Shown here one piece after another: positions 1 through 11,000 of a stretch of 64,000 nt of DNA. How positions within the stretch are numbered: position 1 is the first letter of the stretch; each line of letters starts with the position of its first letter. Both the position numbers and the translations under genes were made by a program. Source of the DNA: a bacterium (lineage in GTDB: Bacteria; Arandabacterota; Arandabacteria; Arandabacterales; Arandabacteraceae); NCBI GenBank assembly GCA_029933125.1, contig JAOZOU010000005.1, positions 46,352 through 110,351 of the forward strand, written 5' to 3'. The notes below the pieces were generated by a model. The model was not told where the DNA came from and ran no database searches. It worked only from the letters and a program-made list of their open reading frames with translations.

Positions 1-1
1 T

Positions 2-655
2 TCTGAGGATCCCTACGCTTTGAGAAGGGTGGCTACGGGTCTTACGAGAATCCTCATCGCAAGGCGCCTCCATGTTCCACTCGATGCTGTGGTTGAAGAG
101 GCAGCTAACCTGTTTGGCGAAAAGCTATCCGTCCCTTTGGAGGAGCTTACGGCAAGCCTTAAGGATTTCATCCGCCAGAGACTGGCTACAATCCTTACCG
201 AAAGCGGCTATCGCCAGGATATGGTTGATGCTATCACAGATGTGGGTCTAGATGATGTTGCTGATGCTTTGCTGCGACTTGAAGCACTCAAAGAATTTGA
301 GACAGATGAGAGATTTGGTGTTTTGATAACCGCTTTCAAGCGAGCCTACAATATCACCAAGGGAAAGTATCGGGGCAATCTTGAGCCGAATGGCTTTGAG
401 AGTGAGTATGAGCGAAAGCTCTTTGAAATTTTCGGATCTGTAAAACCTCGCTTTCAAGAACATATTGAGAGACGCGATTTCAGAGGAGCCCTTGGTGTTC
501 TGCTAGAGCTCGCTGAGCCAATTGATAAGTTCTTTGAAAATGTGATGGTCATGGTTGATGATGAGAATCTGCGAAATCTGCGCCTTAATCTGCTCGGCAA
601 TATTACCCACCTTTTCTTAAGGATAGCCAACTTCTCCAGACTGGAATCGAGCTGA
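2..655 (+). CDS. glyS: Glycyl-tRNA synthetase beta subunit, C-terminal part (cut by window edge)
   Basis: The open frame runs in from the left edge and reads SEDPYALRRVATGLTRIL, the conserved stretch near the start of the C-terminal domain of bacterial GlyRS beta subunits. About 217 residues remain. They correspond to the DALR-like helical anticodon-binding region, so the catalytic-side parts of the beta chain lie outside the window. GlyS works with GlyQ to charge tRNA-Gly in the cytoplasm. The stop overlaps the start of the next gene by one base (TGATG), so the following phosphodiesterase is probably co-translated with it. An internal TTG at base 20 could be mistaken for a start, but the homology continues upstream of it. 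Confidence 0.88.
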   Translation, partial: SEDPYALRRVATGLTRILIARRLHVPLDAVVEEAANLFGEKLSVPLEELTASLKDFIRQRLATILTESGYRQDMVDAITDVGLDDVADALLRLEALKEFETDERFGVLITAFKRAYNITKGKYRGNLEPNGFESEYERKLFEIFGSVKPRFQEHIERRDFRGALGVLLELAEPIDKFFENVMVMVDDENLRNLRLNLLGNITHLFLRIANFSRLESS

Positions 656-2364
656 TGGCATCTCGAGGAAGTCGCAAGGTTCTAATTCTAGGTTTGGACG
701 GTGCTACATGGGATCTGCTTCTTAAGCTGATTGAAGATGGCACTATGCCCAACCTCGGTTCTCTGCTCAAGAAGGGCGTCTGGGGGAACCTTGTTACGGT
801 TGTGCCTCCCGTAACAGCCACTTCCTGGACAACTTTTTTTACGGGTCTCGATCCTGGCAAGCACGGTGTCTTTGAGTTTCTCCTGAGAAGGAAAGGGATT
901 TCACAATCGGCTGTCTCGAAGCGCAATCCTTTTGGGGAAGTACCGGTTAACTCAACGCTCAGGGACGGTAAACCCCTCTGGGTACTTGCAGATGAGGCAG
1001 GTCTTAAGTCTGTGGTTATAAGTGTTCCTATAACCTATCCACCGGAGAAGATAAATGGTGTGATGATAAGTGGCTTTCTTACTCCACTTGGCAAGCGCGA
1101 CTTCGTGGAACCTCCCGGTGTTCTTGAAGAGCTCGAGGGGAAATTCGGACCATACAAGCTCTATCACAGGCAGGTTTATTCACGCAGGGGGGTTGGGAAG
1201 GTTATCGATGAACTCTATGACGTTCTTGATTTCAACATCAAGGTCACACGCTATCTTATGAAAACACGCGATTGGGATCTTTTCTTCGCTCATTTCTGGG
1301 GAACAGACCGTGCGCAGCATGAACTGTGGCATCTTCTTGATGATCAACATCCTCAGCATTCAGAAGAGGAAGCAAAGGTTTATGCGCCAAGACTTAAGGG
1401 ATTCTATAGGATGCTTGATGAGGGGCTTGCTCAGATCGTTGAAGATGCAGATGATGCCAGCATCGTTATAGCTTCTGATCATGGTTTTGGACCCATCCAC
1501 ACATTCTTGAGTTTCAATGTCTGGCTTATGGAGCGAGGATATCTTCACTTCAAAAGCGATTTCGTGAGCTGGTTCAAGCGAGTTTGGTTTTCGCTTGGAT
1601 TCACACCTGTATTGTTCTATAGACTATCGATGGCACTTGGATTGGCAAGACATAGACTCGCTGGTGGTTTTCACTCGAGGCAGAGGATGCAGATGCTTTT
1701 GAACAGGTTTTTCCTTTCGCTTGAGAATGTTGACTGGTCAAGAACTGTGGCTTATTCACGAGGTAATTATGGACAGATATACGTCAATCTCAAGGGCCGG
1801 GAGCCTTACGGGTGTGTAAATCCGGGAAGTGAGTATGATGACATAAGAGAAAAGATAAGGTCAGAACTTCTGGCAACGTCCGATCCCGCGACTGGCGAGC
1901 AGCTTATTGATAGAGTCTACCTTAGGGAGGAAATCTATCACGGTCCTTATGTTGACGAAGCCCCCGACCTCGTATTCCTGCCCAAGGACATGAAGAACAA
2001 GGCACTTGGTACACTTGACTTCACAAGCAATAGATTCATCTTCCCAGCCCATGGCAACTCGGGAGATCATCGCATGGAAGGCATTTTGCTCGGACTCGGC
2101 AATGGCTTCAGACGAGACCACAATTTTGGCTCGCTATCCATACTCGATGTTGCCCCAACTGTGCTTCATCTCTTGGGTCTTGAGGTTCCACGCCAGATGG
2201 ATGGTAGGGTGGCGCATGACATTCTTGACGATGATTTTGCACGTCACAATCCAGTGAAATATTCCGATAACCAATTGATAGGAAGGGCTAGGGGGTCCCT
2301 TCTTTCGGGTGAGGCAAGTGAGGAGATCAGAAGAAGATTGGAAGGGATAGGTTACGTAGGATGA
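655..2364 (+). CDS. Alkaline phosphatase superfamily phosphodiesterase/nucleotide pyrophosphatase-like protein
   Basis: The 569-residue protein belongs to the type I phosphodiesterase branch of the alkaline phosphatase superfamily. Seen motifs: LGLDGATWD with metal-binding Asp15, a PPVTATSW segment with the likely Thr nucleophile near residues 54-56, HFWGTDRAQHE (Asp218, His222), ASDHGFGP (Asp275-His276) and a late AHGNSGDH His. No signal peptide is evident, so it is cytoplasmic or peripheral. Members cleave phosphodiesters or transfer phosphate groups on lipids and glycans; the substrate here is unknown. It overlaps glyS by 1 bp and the downstream glycosyltransferase by 4 bp (ATGA), which places it in a glycan/lipid modification operon. 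Confidence 0.82.
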   Translation: MASRGSRKVLILGLDGATWDLLLKLIEDGTMPNLGSLLKKGVWGNLVTVVPPVTATSWTTFFTGLDPGKHGVFEFLLRRKGISQSAVSKRNPFGEVPVNSTLRDGKPLWVLADEAGLKSVVISVPITYPPEKINGVMISGFLTPLGKRDFVEPPGVLEELEGKFGPYKLYHRQVYSRRGVGKVIDELYDVLDFNIKVTRYLMKTRDWDLFFAHFWGTDRAQHELWHLLDDQHPQHSEEEAKVYAPRLKGFYRMLDEGLAQIVEDADDASIVIASDHGFGPIHTFLSFNVWLMERGYLHFKSDFVSWFKRVWFSLGFTPVLFYRLSMALGLARHRLAGGFHSRQRMQMLLNRFFLSLENVDWSRTVAYSRGNYGQIYVNLKGREPYGCVNPGSEYDDIREKIRSELLATSDPATGEQLIDRVYLREEIYHGPYVDEAPDLVFLPKDMKNKALGTLDFTSNRFIFPAHGNSGDHRMEGILLGLGNGFRRDHNFGSLSILDVAPTVLHLLGLEVPRQMDGRVAHDILDDDFARHNPVKYSDNQLIGRARGSLLSGEASEEIRRRLEGIGYVG

Positions 2365-3086
2365 ATCCTGGAGAGCGCAAATCGATTTCCTTTGTCCTTC
2401 CGGCCTACAACGAGGAAGAGAACATAGAGCGGGCAGTGAGAGCCATTGTTGATGTTGCCGAAGGGCTTGATCTTGAAGATTGGGAAGTAATAGTCGTTGA
2501 CGATGGTAGTAGCGACAGAACCGGTGAGATAATAGATAGATTGCACGAAGAAAATGAGCGTATAAGGCCTATCCACCATGAGCAAAACCTCGGCTATGCT
2601 GATGCACTTCGTACAGGTTTTAAGAGCGCAAGGTGTAAGCTCATCTTCTATACAGATTCTGATCTTCAGTTTGATGTTAGGGAGGTAAAGAATTTCCTTC
2701 CGGCAATTGAGGATTACGATATAGTCACGGGTTTCCGTATCTACCGCTATGATCCCTTTTCAAGACTTGTGCTCGCATGGGGCTACAACTTAATTGCCAG
2801 AACGATATTCCGCCTGAAGGTAAGGGATATCGATTGTGCCTTTAAGCTTTTCAGGCGCGAGGTATTTGATGTGATAGATATACGTTCCAAGAAGTTTTTC
2901 GTTGATACCGAGATTTTGGCAAAGGCGCGCTATCATGGTTTCAGAATGACAGAGATTGGAGTAAGGCACTATCCGCGTGCAGGTGGGCGAAGTACAGTTC
3001 GCCCAAGCCATGTTTTGAGCACCTTAAGGGAGTTGGCCAAGATGTGGTTCGAAATATATCTCGGTATTGGCAAGAGAAAATCGTGA
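2361..3086 (+). CDS. Family 2 glycosyltransferase, dolichol/polyprenol-phosphate sugar synthase type
   Basis: The 241-residue GT-A fold protein starts with the typical SFVLPAYNEEENI strand. It has VVDDGSSDRT (residues 46-53) for nucleotide binding and TDSDLQFD (about 98-105) as the metal/acceptor site. The length and lack of obvious C-terminal membrane segments fit the DPM1-like group that loads a sugar onto a polyprenyl phosphate on the inner face of the membrane. GT-C enzymes encoded downstream use such lipid-linked donors, so this is likely the donor-making step for the operon. It overlaps its upstream neighbour by ATGA, and a small gap or overlap joins it to the YfhO-type gene. Confidence 0.87.
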   Translation: MNPGERKSISFVLPAYNEEENIERAVRAIVDVAEGLDLEDWEVIVVDDGSSDRTGEIIDRLHEENERIRPIHHEQNLGYADALRTGFKSARCKLIFYTDSDLQFDVREVKNFLPAIEDYDIVTGFRIYRYDPFSRLVLAWGYNLIARTIFRLKVRDIDCAFKLFRREVFDVIDIRSKKFFVDTEILAKARYHGFRMTEIGVRHYPRAGGRSTVRPSHVLSTLRELAKMWFEIYLGIGKRKS

Positions 3087-3087
3087 T

Positions 3088-5481
3088 ATGCACAAAGTGT
3101 CGAGAGATCTCGTTGCTATCCTTCTGCTCGTCGTCCTGATCACCCTTTTCTTCCTCAATGAACTGGTCACAGATGAGACGATAGTTACCTACAGGTTGAA
3201 AAATGTCTATCCCTGGTTGGCAGAGGCCACCAGTGAGGATCTCCAGAAGCCATCTATCACATCTGACTGCACCTTCTCCTACTATCCAAGACGCTTCTTC
3301 GCTACGGAGAGTTTGAGGCACGGCGAGATACCCTTCTGGAATCCACATCAGTTCTGCGGGATTCCTTTCCTTGCAACCTTCCAATCTGCTGTTTTCTATC
3401 CTGTAAACATCCTGCTCTATGCTTTTGATCCTCCTACACAGATGGATCTTTTTGTCTACATTCACTTCCTGATTGCTGCAATCTTCAGCTTTCTGCTTGC
3501 AAGGAAACTGGGAATCTCGATTGCTGGTTCATCAATAACCTCGCTAACTTTTACTTTTTGTAGTTTCATGATTACACGCTATGGTCAGCCAACTTTCATT
3601 TCAACAGCAAGCTGGGTTCCGGCATTGGTTTTGCTTGGAGAGCGCCTGAGAGAGAAGCCAACATTGAGGCGTGCAGGATTTCTGGCCCTCGGACTGGTCT
3701 TAAGTATACTTTCTGGATTTCCTCAGCTTGTAATCTACAGTATCTATATCCTGGGGATTTACTTGATCATAAGGAGTTCGCTTGAAAGGCAAAGGGGTCT
3801 AAGGGAGCGACTGATTCCCCTTATCTACATGCTCATTGCAGTATGTGTGGCTATTCTCATTACTTCCTATCAGCTTCTGCCAACCTATGAGCTTAGCAGG
3901 TTCTCTTATCGCAAGATACTCCCCTTTGAGATGATCGCATCGAGTGCCCATACAAAGCTTGCAGCAGTCAAGTATTTCATTCCTGACTTCCTAGGCAATC
4001 CCGTTGATCTTGGAGCAAAGAGCAAGATCCTTCATGGAGCTCATGGTGGCTCAACTTTCTCGCGCAACTATGTAAGCACAACTGGCTATGTGGGTATCCT
4101 TCCCTTGCTCCTGGCTCTTATTTCTTTCCTCAAGCCATCGCGTAGATCCCTTCCATTTGTTGCTCTTGCTGTCTTGAGTCTGCTGATAGTGTTTGGTACG
4201 GGCCTTCTTCGCATCGTCTATCATCTACCCGGGTTCAATTTTTCTCGAATTGATCGAGTCATTGTCGCCTATATGTTCTCGATTGCTGTGCTTGCGGGTC
4301 ACGGTTTTGATAAGATCTTCTCAGGCAGAGAAAGACATGTGCCTATTGCGGCGGTTTGCTTTGCTGCATTTGCGATCGTGTTGGCTTTGTGGATTGGCAA
4401 GGTTGGCGTCGCTAATATAATCGCTCAGGCTGGTGAACGTGTGCCAGCGGATCTCTATCGGAACTATGTGCTCAGAAAAATTGTCTTCTTTGTCATCCTG
4501 AGCCTTCCAGCTTCTTTGTTTGTCATACTTGCATGGCGCCAAAGATTATCGCATAGGGCTTTCACGATTGCAGCCTTGTGCATCCTGCTGGTTGATTTGC
4601 TTCCAGGAGCGGCTAAGTTCAAGGTGACTCAGAAGGCTTCTGAGATCGTGCCGGAGAGCGTTTTCATTGACCGTCTCCGTTCGGATGAGAGCATGTGGCG
4701 TTTCGCCAAGTTTGGGGCTGATGTAATCCCAGCAAACACGGCAACGCTTATTGGCCTTGATGACATTCATGGTTATGATGCCCTCAATGTGAACCACTAT
4801 ATCGAGGTGCTTGGAGCAATTGACAAGTCAGTCATATCCGTCAGCAATGCTGCCCTGAGAAGGCGCATAGGTCCCTTTGGCAGAAGCTCGGCTCTTACTT
4901 CGAAGATCCTAGATCTGCTCAATGTCAAATATATCTTGGGTGTTGCTGATGTTGGAAGCACACATCCTGAGGCTATTCGCTGGGTTAACAAAGATTGCTT
5001 GTCTCGGGCTTTTCTTGTAGCCAGGGCTCATTTTCTTGATACCTATGATGCTATTCTTGCATACATGGGAAGCCAGGAATTCGATCCGGCAAGTGAGGTT
5101 CTCCTTAAAAGAGATGAAAGTGTGGCGGGTGTGGTAAGTGAAGGTGGCATGGCAGGCGGCGAGGCATTGCCAGGGCACGCAAGAATAACAAGATATGAAT
5201 CAAATAGGGTTGAGATCGAAGCTATCTGTAATGGTCCCTGCTATCTTGTCGTCTCAGATGTTTGGTATCCCGGATGGAAGGTATATGTTGACGGAAATGA
5301 GGCGGAGCTCCTGAGGGCGGATTACGCCTTCAGAGGCGTGAGGCTGGAGGGTGGAAAGCACTCGGTTGTTTTTTCCTACTTCCCACGAAGCTTTAGGCTG
5401 GGCCTTTTGCTAACAATATCTGGTCTTGCCCTTCTTGGAGCGATGCTTTCCTCAGTAAAAGATTTCTACAACTTGAGGTAA
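3088..5481 (+). CDS. YfhO-family multipass membrane protein
   Basis: The protein has about 797 residues. After a first membrane helix comes the family hallmark FWNPHQFCGIPFLA, followed by roughly a dozen hydrophobic segments and a C-terminal extracytoplasmic beta domain containing YPGWKVYVDGNEAELL. YfhO proteins are GT-C-like and are linked to glycosylation of cell-envelope polymers in Firmicutes. The ATG at 3088, two bases after the previous stop, is preferred over an in-frame TTG at 3067 that would overlap the GT2 gene. It sits between the polyprenyl-phosphate sugar synthase and another GT-C gene. A second, longer YfhO gene lies 5 kb downstream in the same operon. The substrate is not known. 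Confidence 0.82.
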   Translation: MHKVSRDLVAILLLVVLITLFFLNELVTDETIVTYRLKNVYPWLAEATSEDLQKPSITSDCTFSYYPRRFFATESLRHGEIPFWNPHQFCGIPFLATFQSAVFYPVNILLYAFDPPTQMDLFVYIHFLIAAIFSFLLARKLGISIAGSSITSLTFTFCSFMITRYGQPTFISTASWVPALVLLGERLREKPTLRRAGFLALGLVLSILSGFPQLVIYSIYILGIYLIIRSSLERQRGLRERLIPLIYMLIAVCVAILITSYQLLPTYELSRFSYRKILPFEMIASSAHTKLAAVKYFIPDFLGNPVDLGAKSKILHGAHGGSTFSRNYVSTTGYVGILPLLLALISFLKPSRRSLPFVALAVLSLLIVFGTGLLRIVYHLPGFNFSRIDRVIVAYMFSIAVLAGHGFDKIFSGRERHVPIAAVCFAAFAIVLALWIGKVGVANIIAQAGERVPADLYRNYVLRKIVFFVILSLPASLFVILAWRQRLSHRAFTIAALCILLVDLLPGAAKFKVTQKASEIVPESVFIDRLRSDESMWRFAKFGADVIPANTATLIGLDDIHGYDALNVNHYIEVLGAIDKSVISVSNAALRRRIGPFGRSSALTSKILDLLNVKYILGVADVGSTHPEAIRWVNKDCLSRAFLVARAHFLDTYDAILAYMGSQEFDPASEVLLKRDESVAGVVSEGGMAGGEALPGHARITRYESNRVEIEAICNGPCYLVVSDVWYPGWKVYVDGNEAELLRADYAFRGVRLEGGKHSVVFSYFPRSFRLGLLLTISGLALLGAMLSSVKDFYNLR

Positions 5482-5485
5482 CTGG

Positions 5486-7117
5486 ATGGCGGGTAAACAC
5501 ACGGCGACTGTGGGGGCGCTCCTTGTCTTCGTAGCTGCCCTATTGTATTTCCTTTCGTATGCGCGCTATGGGCTTGCCTATGACGAGGGATACCTTCTCG
5601 ATGCTGTTAAGAAGATAATGGAAGGGCAAGTAATCTACCGTGACTTCCACCATACATATGCCCCGGGAAGATTTTATCTCATCGCTTGGGCTTTCCGCCT
5701 ATTCGGAAACGACCTCATGGTCGAGAGGATAATCTTTGCCATACTCGAATCCGTCAAATGCCTTCTGGCCTTTGTAATTGCGAGAAAACTGCGAGCAGGT
5801 GCTTTCGCCTGGCTAGCCCCATTGCTCATATGTCTTGCACCTGGACCGTGGCACAAGGTTTTCTTTTCCACCTTCGGGTTCTTGGCGATCTATGCGGTTC
5901 TCATCATGCTCGAGAAAAATTGGAAGGGGGCATTGGCTTGCGGGCTGATTGTTGGGATAAGTGGCATCTTCAGGCAGGATGCGGCCGCATTTGCTCTGCT
6001 TGGGGCTCTTGGAGGGCTGGCGCTTGCGAGAGCCACACATTTGCTGACCTGGCGTGATGTCTTGAAGCGTCTTGGTGGAATGATTGGTGGAACATTGGTC
6101 AGCGTTGTGCCGGTGCTTGGCTACTTTCTGTGGCAGCATGCCCTCGGTGCAATGATAGAGAAGGTCACGAGAGAGGGGATGCTAGATAACTTAACAAATC
6201 GCATTCCTTATCCTGGAATTCTTCCCACAACAAAGCTTGACGCAATGTACATAAAGGTCATACTTGGATCAAAGATCCTTTTTTATCTTCCCTTCATAGT
6301 TTATGCCCTTGCCGTCTTTGTCATAATCAGGACCTTGGTGAAGAAGCAAGATACTATCCTTACCGCCGGTATCGCGGTTGTGGCAACTGCTGCTATTTTG
6401 GCTTTCAACCAGAGTGTGTGGCGCTCTGACGTTGGTCACCTGCTCCAGACAATGCAATTTGTATTCCTTCTCTTCCCTATCGTCGCTGCACAGCTAAATA
6501 GGTGGGTTGAAGAGATCGTGAGAGCAAGAGTTGGCCGCAGAAGCGTGACCGTACTGCTCTTTGCTATCTTGCCTTTCATCGTTCTCTCGGCAATCTATGG
6601 TTGCTATCTCGCGACGACATCAAGACGGGTGGCAATGCGTTTCGTTGAGGAGGGTATATCGGTAGGTGATATCGAATATCTTGGATCAATTGTAGTGAGG
6701 TTTGGCAACGATACCAGGCTGGGGCTCGAGCGTGTACCTATTTATCTGCGCAGGGACGAAGCTGCCTTTTTCATGGCGATAAAAGAATTTCTTGATAAGC
6801 ATACTCTGCCAGGTGACTATGTGCTCGCTGTGCCCCAGCTTCAGATGCTCTATTTCTTCTACGATCGGAGAAACCCAACAAGATATGCCCACTATCGGAG
6901 GGCGCTGGACCCAGATGAGGAGGAGCGCTACATCGAGGATATAAGAACCCATGCAACAAAATATATTTTTCTCGTGGAGCCTTACGAGGGAGCACGCATA
7001 GGGGCAACTCGGCAGCCTTTCAGCCAGTATGCTCAACGGGTGAGATCGTGGATCCTGGCCAACTATGAAGAGGTTGAGAGAATAGGTCCTGTAAGAATCC
7101 TGAGAATGAAGAAATGA
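5486..7117 (+). CDS. GT-C glycosyltransferase, GT39/ArnT-like membrane protein
   Basis: The 543-residue integral membrane protein carries the GT-C signature in its first loop: GLAYDEGYLL (Asp33-Glu34) directly after the first helix. About ten more hydrophobic helices follow, then a soluble C-terminal part of about 130 residues. The Asp-Glu pair is the catalytic acid motif of enzymes that take sugars from polyprenyl phosphates on the outer face of the inner membrane. It starts four bases after the upstream YfhO stop and overlaps the flippase-like gene by ATGA. Function is assigned at family level only. Confidence 0.76.
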   Translation: MAGKHTATVGALLVFVAALLYFLSYARYGLAYDEGYLLDAVKKIMEGQVIYRDFHHTYAPGRFYLIAWAFRLFGNDLMVERIIFAILESVKCLLAFVIARKLRAGAFAWLAPLLICLAPGPWHKVFFSTFGFLAIYAVLIMLEKNWKGALACGLIVGISGIFRQDAAAFALLGALGGLALARATHLLTWRDVLKRLGGMIGGTLVSVVPVLGYFLWQHALGAMIEKVTREGMLDNLTNRIPYPGILPTTKLDAMYIKVILGSKILFYLPFIVYALAVFVIIRTLVKKQDTILTAGIAVVATAAILAFNQSVWRSDVGHLLQTMQFVFLLFPIVAAQLNRWVEEIVRARVGRRSVTVLLFAILPFIVLSAIYGCYLATTSRRVAMRFVEEGISVGDIEYLGSIVVRFGNDTRLGLERVPIYLRRDEAAFFMAIKEFLDKHTLPGDYVLAVPQLQMLYFFYDRRNPTRYAHYRRALDPDEEERYIEDIRTHATKYIFLVEPYEGARIGATRQPFSQYAQRVRSWILANYEEVERIGPVRILRMKK

Positions 7118-8085
7118 AAAAGTCCTCTCTGCTAAAAATTGTAAGACTGGTCGTAAGCACCGGGCTGATTCTTTATTTGATCTCGAGACTTGATCTTGGT
7201 GCTGTGGCTCATAATTTTCGATCACTGAGCCCCTTCTACTTAATTCTTGCAGGTGCCCTCATATTTGTGATGGTACTTGCCAATGCTTTACGCTGGAAGG
7301 TCATACTCAAGTCAAAGGATGTTAGAGTACCCTACTGGCGTCTGGTGTATTTTTATCTTGTCGGCATCTTTTTCAGTTCGATTCTGCCTACGAGCATTGG
7401 TGGCGATTTCGCAAGAGTCGTTGCAGTGGCTAATGCGACCGAAAGGGGAGCTGACGCTTTAGCCTCAGTTGTGGTTGAGCGATTTCTGGGTTTCTTTATT
7501 TTGCTTCCTGTCGCCCTTTTTTCACTACCCTTCGTCAGCGATAGAATCTCAGAATGGAAGCTACTGGTGATAGTCGGATGCGTTGCAATTGCTGTTTTTG
7601 TGGGGGCTTATCTCATGCTCCTGAGGCCTGTTGCCAGGCGGCTTGCTATGGTGCTCAATCCCCTCCTTAGTATTCTCGTGCGTTTCCGCGCAAGAGAAAG
7701 GCTTGAGAAGGCTTATGAAGCCGTTGTTGCGTATAGCAAGTACAGGGGTACTATCCTCATTGCACTGCTTCTCAGTCTGGTTGCGAGATTGCTATGGATA
7801 GGGGGTTGCTTCGTCCTTGCACAATCCCTTGAGATTAGATCGGGCTTCATGGCTCTTCTGCTTGTTGTTCCCGTTGTAGAGCTCGTGAGAATGATACCGA
7901 TATCGATAAGTGGTCTGGGACTGCGCGAGGCCGCTTTCGTTGTCATGTTGAAGCAGTTTGGTGTCGCAGATAGCAAGGCTTTCACGCTGGCCGTTACCAT
8001 TTATGTTCTTTTCTTCCTTCTTGGTATAGTGGGCGGCGTTCTCTATGGTACACGCCAATTGCTCCCGGCTAGGAGTGCGAAGTGA
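7114..8085 (+). CDS. UPF0104 / lysylphosphatidylglycerol synthase-like transmembrane protein (flippase-like)
   Basis: The protein has 323 residues with about eight hydrophobic segments. It carries the family motifs PTSIGGDFARV (about 92-102), ASVVVERFLG (117-126) and SGLGLREAAF (about 267-276). This family includes the membrane half of MprF and archaeal AglD-associated proteins, and is thought to move or present lipid-linked substrates. In this operon it could flip the lipid-linked sugar made by the GT2 enzyme, which is inference from context. It overlaps its upstream gene by ATGA and its downstream YfhO gene by GTGA. Confidence 0.83.
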   Translation: MKKSSLLKIVRLVVSTGLILYLISRLDLGAVAHNFRSLSPFYLILAGALIFVMVLANALRWKVILKSKDVRVPYWRLVYFYLVGIFFSSILPTSIGGDFARVVAVANATERGADALASVVVERFLGFFILLPVALFSLPFVSDRISEWKLLVIVGCVAIAVFVGAYLMLLRPVARRLAMVLNPLLSILVRFRARERLEKAYEAVVAYSKYRGTILIALLLSLVARLLWIGGCFVLAQSLEIRSGFMALLLVVPVVELVRMIPISISGLGLREAAFVVMLKQFGVADSKAFTLAVTIYVLFFLLGIVGGVLYGTRQLLPARSAK

Positions 8086-11000
8086 AATCCCTCAAGATAG
8101 CCATGGTATGTGTGCTTTTCATTGTCATTGTTTGTGCATTCTTCAGTGATGTGATATTTGGTAAGCGCATTCTCTTGACATGCAATCCCCATATCTGGAG
8201 TCCATGGAAGGCTTATACATCAGCGCAGAGCGCCGCAACGAAGACATATCGAACAGATTCGGCGCTTACCTACCTTCCTCGTCTTTACGAACTCAAGCGT
8301 GCAATCGGCGGTGGGAGACTTCCTCTATGGAATCCCCATGTCTTTATGGGATATCCCTTCTTCGCTGATCCTCAATCGCGGGTTTTTTATCCTATCTCAC
8401 TCCTGCTTAGCCTCGGTGATCCTGAGCGAGCTCTTGGTTTTGATGTCGCAATTCACTTGGGAATAGCTCTAATGGGGATGTATGCTTTCCTGACATCGCT
8501 TGGAGCATCCAAGCCTGGAGCAGTTCTTGGTGCTCTCACCTTTGGATTTTCATCATTTTTCTTCACACGAATGGGGCATCCAACATTTGTTGCCACAGCC
8601 AGCTGGATACCCTGGCAATTCTTCGGTTTTCACTTAGCGCCTAGACGCTGCATGGGCAAGGCCGTATTGCTTGGCGCGCTTGTACTGGGATACCTTGCAG
8701 GCTTTCCACAGGTGTTTTTCCTCGGAGTTGGCGCACTCCTCTTCTATGCCATCTGGATCTCAGTCGAGGAGATCGTGCAACGCGATAGATCAAGGTTGTT
8801 TGAGAATGTGAAGATCTTGCTAATCATTGGTGGAATTGCCTTCCTCATTGTGTCACCGCAGCTTCTGGCTTTCATTGAGTTCATACGTAACTCCAGAGGA
8901 CTCGGCATTGATTTTGAAACAATGAAGACTTCATACATGTCAAGCCCATGGGTGCTTTTGAGGGTGCTCGTCCCTGGATTTTTTGGCAATCCTGTTGAGG
9001 GCACAAGCTGGCTAAGATTACTGAATCCAACCTTCCATCCTTACAACGAAGGCTTCCTGGTTTATGCTGGTGTGGGAAGTGCTCTCGTAGCACTTGGTGG
9101 CTTGGCTTTCTTGAAGAGCTCAAGAGAGATCAGAGCCTTCTGGGGTCTGCTTGTGCTTGCCTGCGCTCTCGCCCTTAGTTCCTCGCTTCTCAAGCCATTT
9201 TACGTTGCCATTCCGTTTCTGAGGTTCTCCCAGATCGACCGTATATCGGTCATAGCGTGTTTGAGTCTTTCAACTGTGGCAGCTCTTTCATTTTCCCAAA
9301 TCTCAGAGGCTTCGAGGAGCCAGAGGAGAAGATTTGTAATCATTGTTCTCGTTGCTACTACCATGATCCTTGTTGGCTATTTGGGCTTTAGCATCAATCG
9401 CTATTCCATAATGGGAAGTATAAAGCAGGAGGCAAAGAGATTTGGGCATTCCTTCTGGCAGACCCAGGCGTCGCATAGGATTTGGAACTGGGCTAGAAGT
9501 GAACGCCCAGAGTGGGCAAGGTTCGAGGCTGAAAACTTAAAGTTTTCACTCGTGATGGCGCTTGTCTCTGGATCACTCCTTCTGGGATATGTGATGAGAC
9601 GTGATAAGCGATGGTTCCCGATCGTCCTTGGCTGGGTTTTTGTTGCACTGACATCTGGCGATCTCATGAAGGTTGCAAGGTCATACTATGTTAGCCAGCC
9701 TTCGGGGAGTCTCTGTGAAACCGAGGGAATAGCCCTGCTCAGGGAGCTCGTTAGCGATGGGGCTGGGTGGCGAGTTCTTCATTATGGCAGTGCTAGTGAG
9801 GTTTTGCCTGCAAATACCAATGCGATTTTCGAAATCCCATCAATCTCAGGACGCTCAACCCTTGTTCCTGAGGGTTTTGCAAACTATGCACTCGTTTCAA
9901 GCAGCCTCTCTTCAAGATCTGCATCGAGCCAGGAAGTACTTAGCCTGAAGGATATTGCTTGTGCAAGATATCTTCTGGCGGATACGCTTTATCCTGAGAT
10001 GCTTCGTTCTCCTATCCTGGCTGGGATGATGGCAACCCTTAAGCGGAAGCCCGAGGTTTTGGCTGTAGCAAAGGAGGCAAGGCTGGCCTTTCCGCTCACG
10101 GTAGGTAAGATTGACATGGAAGTCGTACTCCCCCAGGCCGAGGGCCTGGAATTTTACTTCGCGTTTGAATCTCAAAGCACATTGAGAGACTCCATTTATC
10201 TCAGTCTCAACGTCTCAAACAGGCTAACGGTCAGTTCGACCTATGCCTTTGATTCGGCTTGGGATGCTGGGATATGGCACAGACTATATCTTGACATATC
10301 CCGCTTGAGCGGAGGCAGATCAAAGGTTGAGATTGAGCTCAGAAGCAAGCATCCGGCTCAGCCGCAATGTTACCTTGCGGGGGGAGACATTGTGGAGAGG
10401 ATCTGTGAGGTGAGGTCTTCTCAAGGAGGCTATACGCTTGAAGGGATAGGGAAGGAGGGGAGAATACTTATCGACCTTTCGAGTCACAATCCGCTGCTTA
10501 AACTCTCTTTGGACTGGGGTGACTTCAAGACGGTTGGTTACATTACATTTCCTCCTGGATGGGAGCACCGCTCCATAACTATCCCCGTTGAAGGCGGCGC
10601 TGGCAGGCTCAGAATCGAGGGGGATGGTGAATTTGAAATAGCAAGAGCAAGGGTCATCGAGACTGCTGAGGCATATGTCCCTGGATTCGAAGTTCTCTAC
10701 AATGGTGATATGGTCATAGTTGAGAACACGCGAGCGATTGAGAAGGGCATTTTCATAGACAAGTCTCGGACTGTATTCCATAGGAAAGGTGACGAGATCT
10801 TGCTCAGCTTCGATCCCTCAAGCATGCTTAGGGATGAGGCGGGCTCGTGCCTTATTCTTCATTATGGTCCCGAGCACATCGAAGCAGAGGTCACAGCAAG
10901 GCGAGAGGGTTATCTTTTGTTACAGGATGTTCACTACCCGGGTTGGAAAGGCTATGTGGATGGTAGGCCAACTGAGGTTTTGCCAAGCTATCCTGGGATA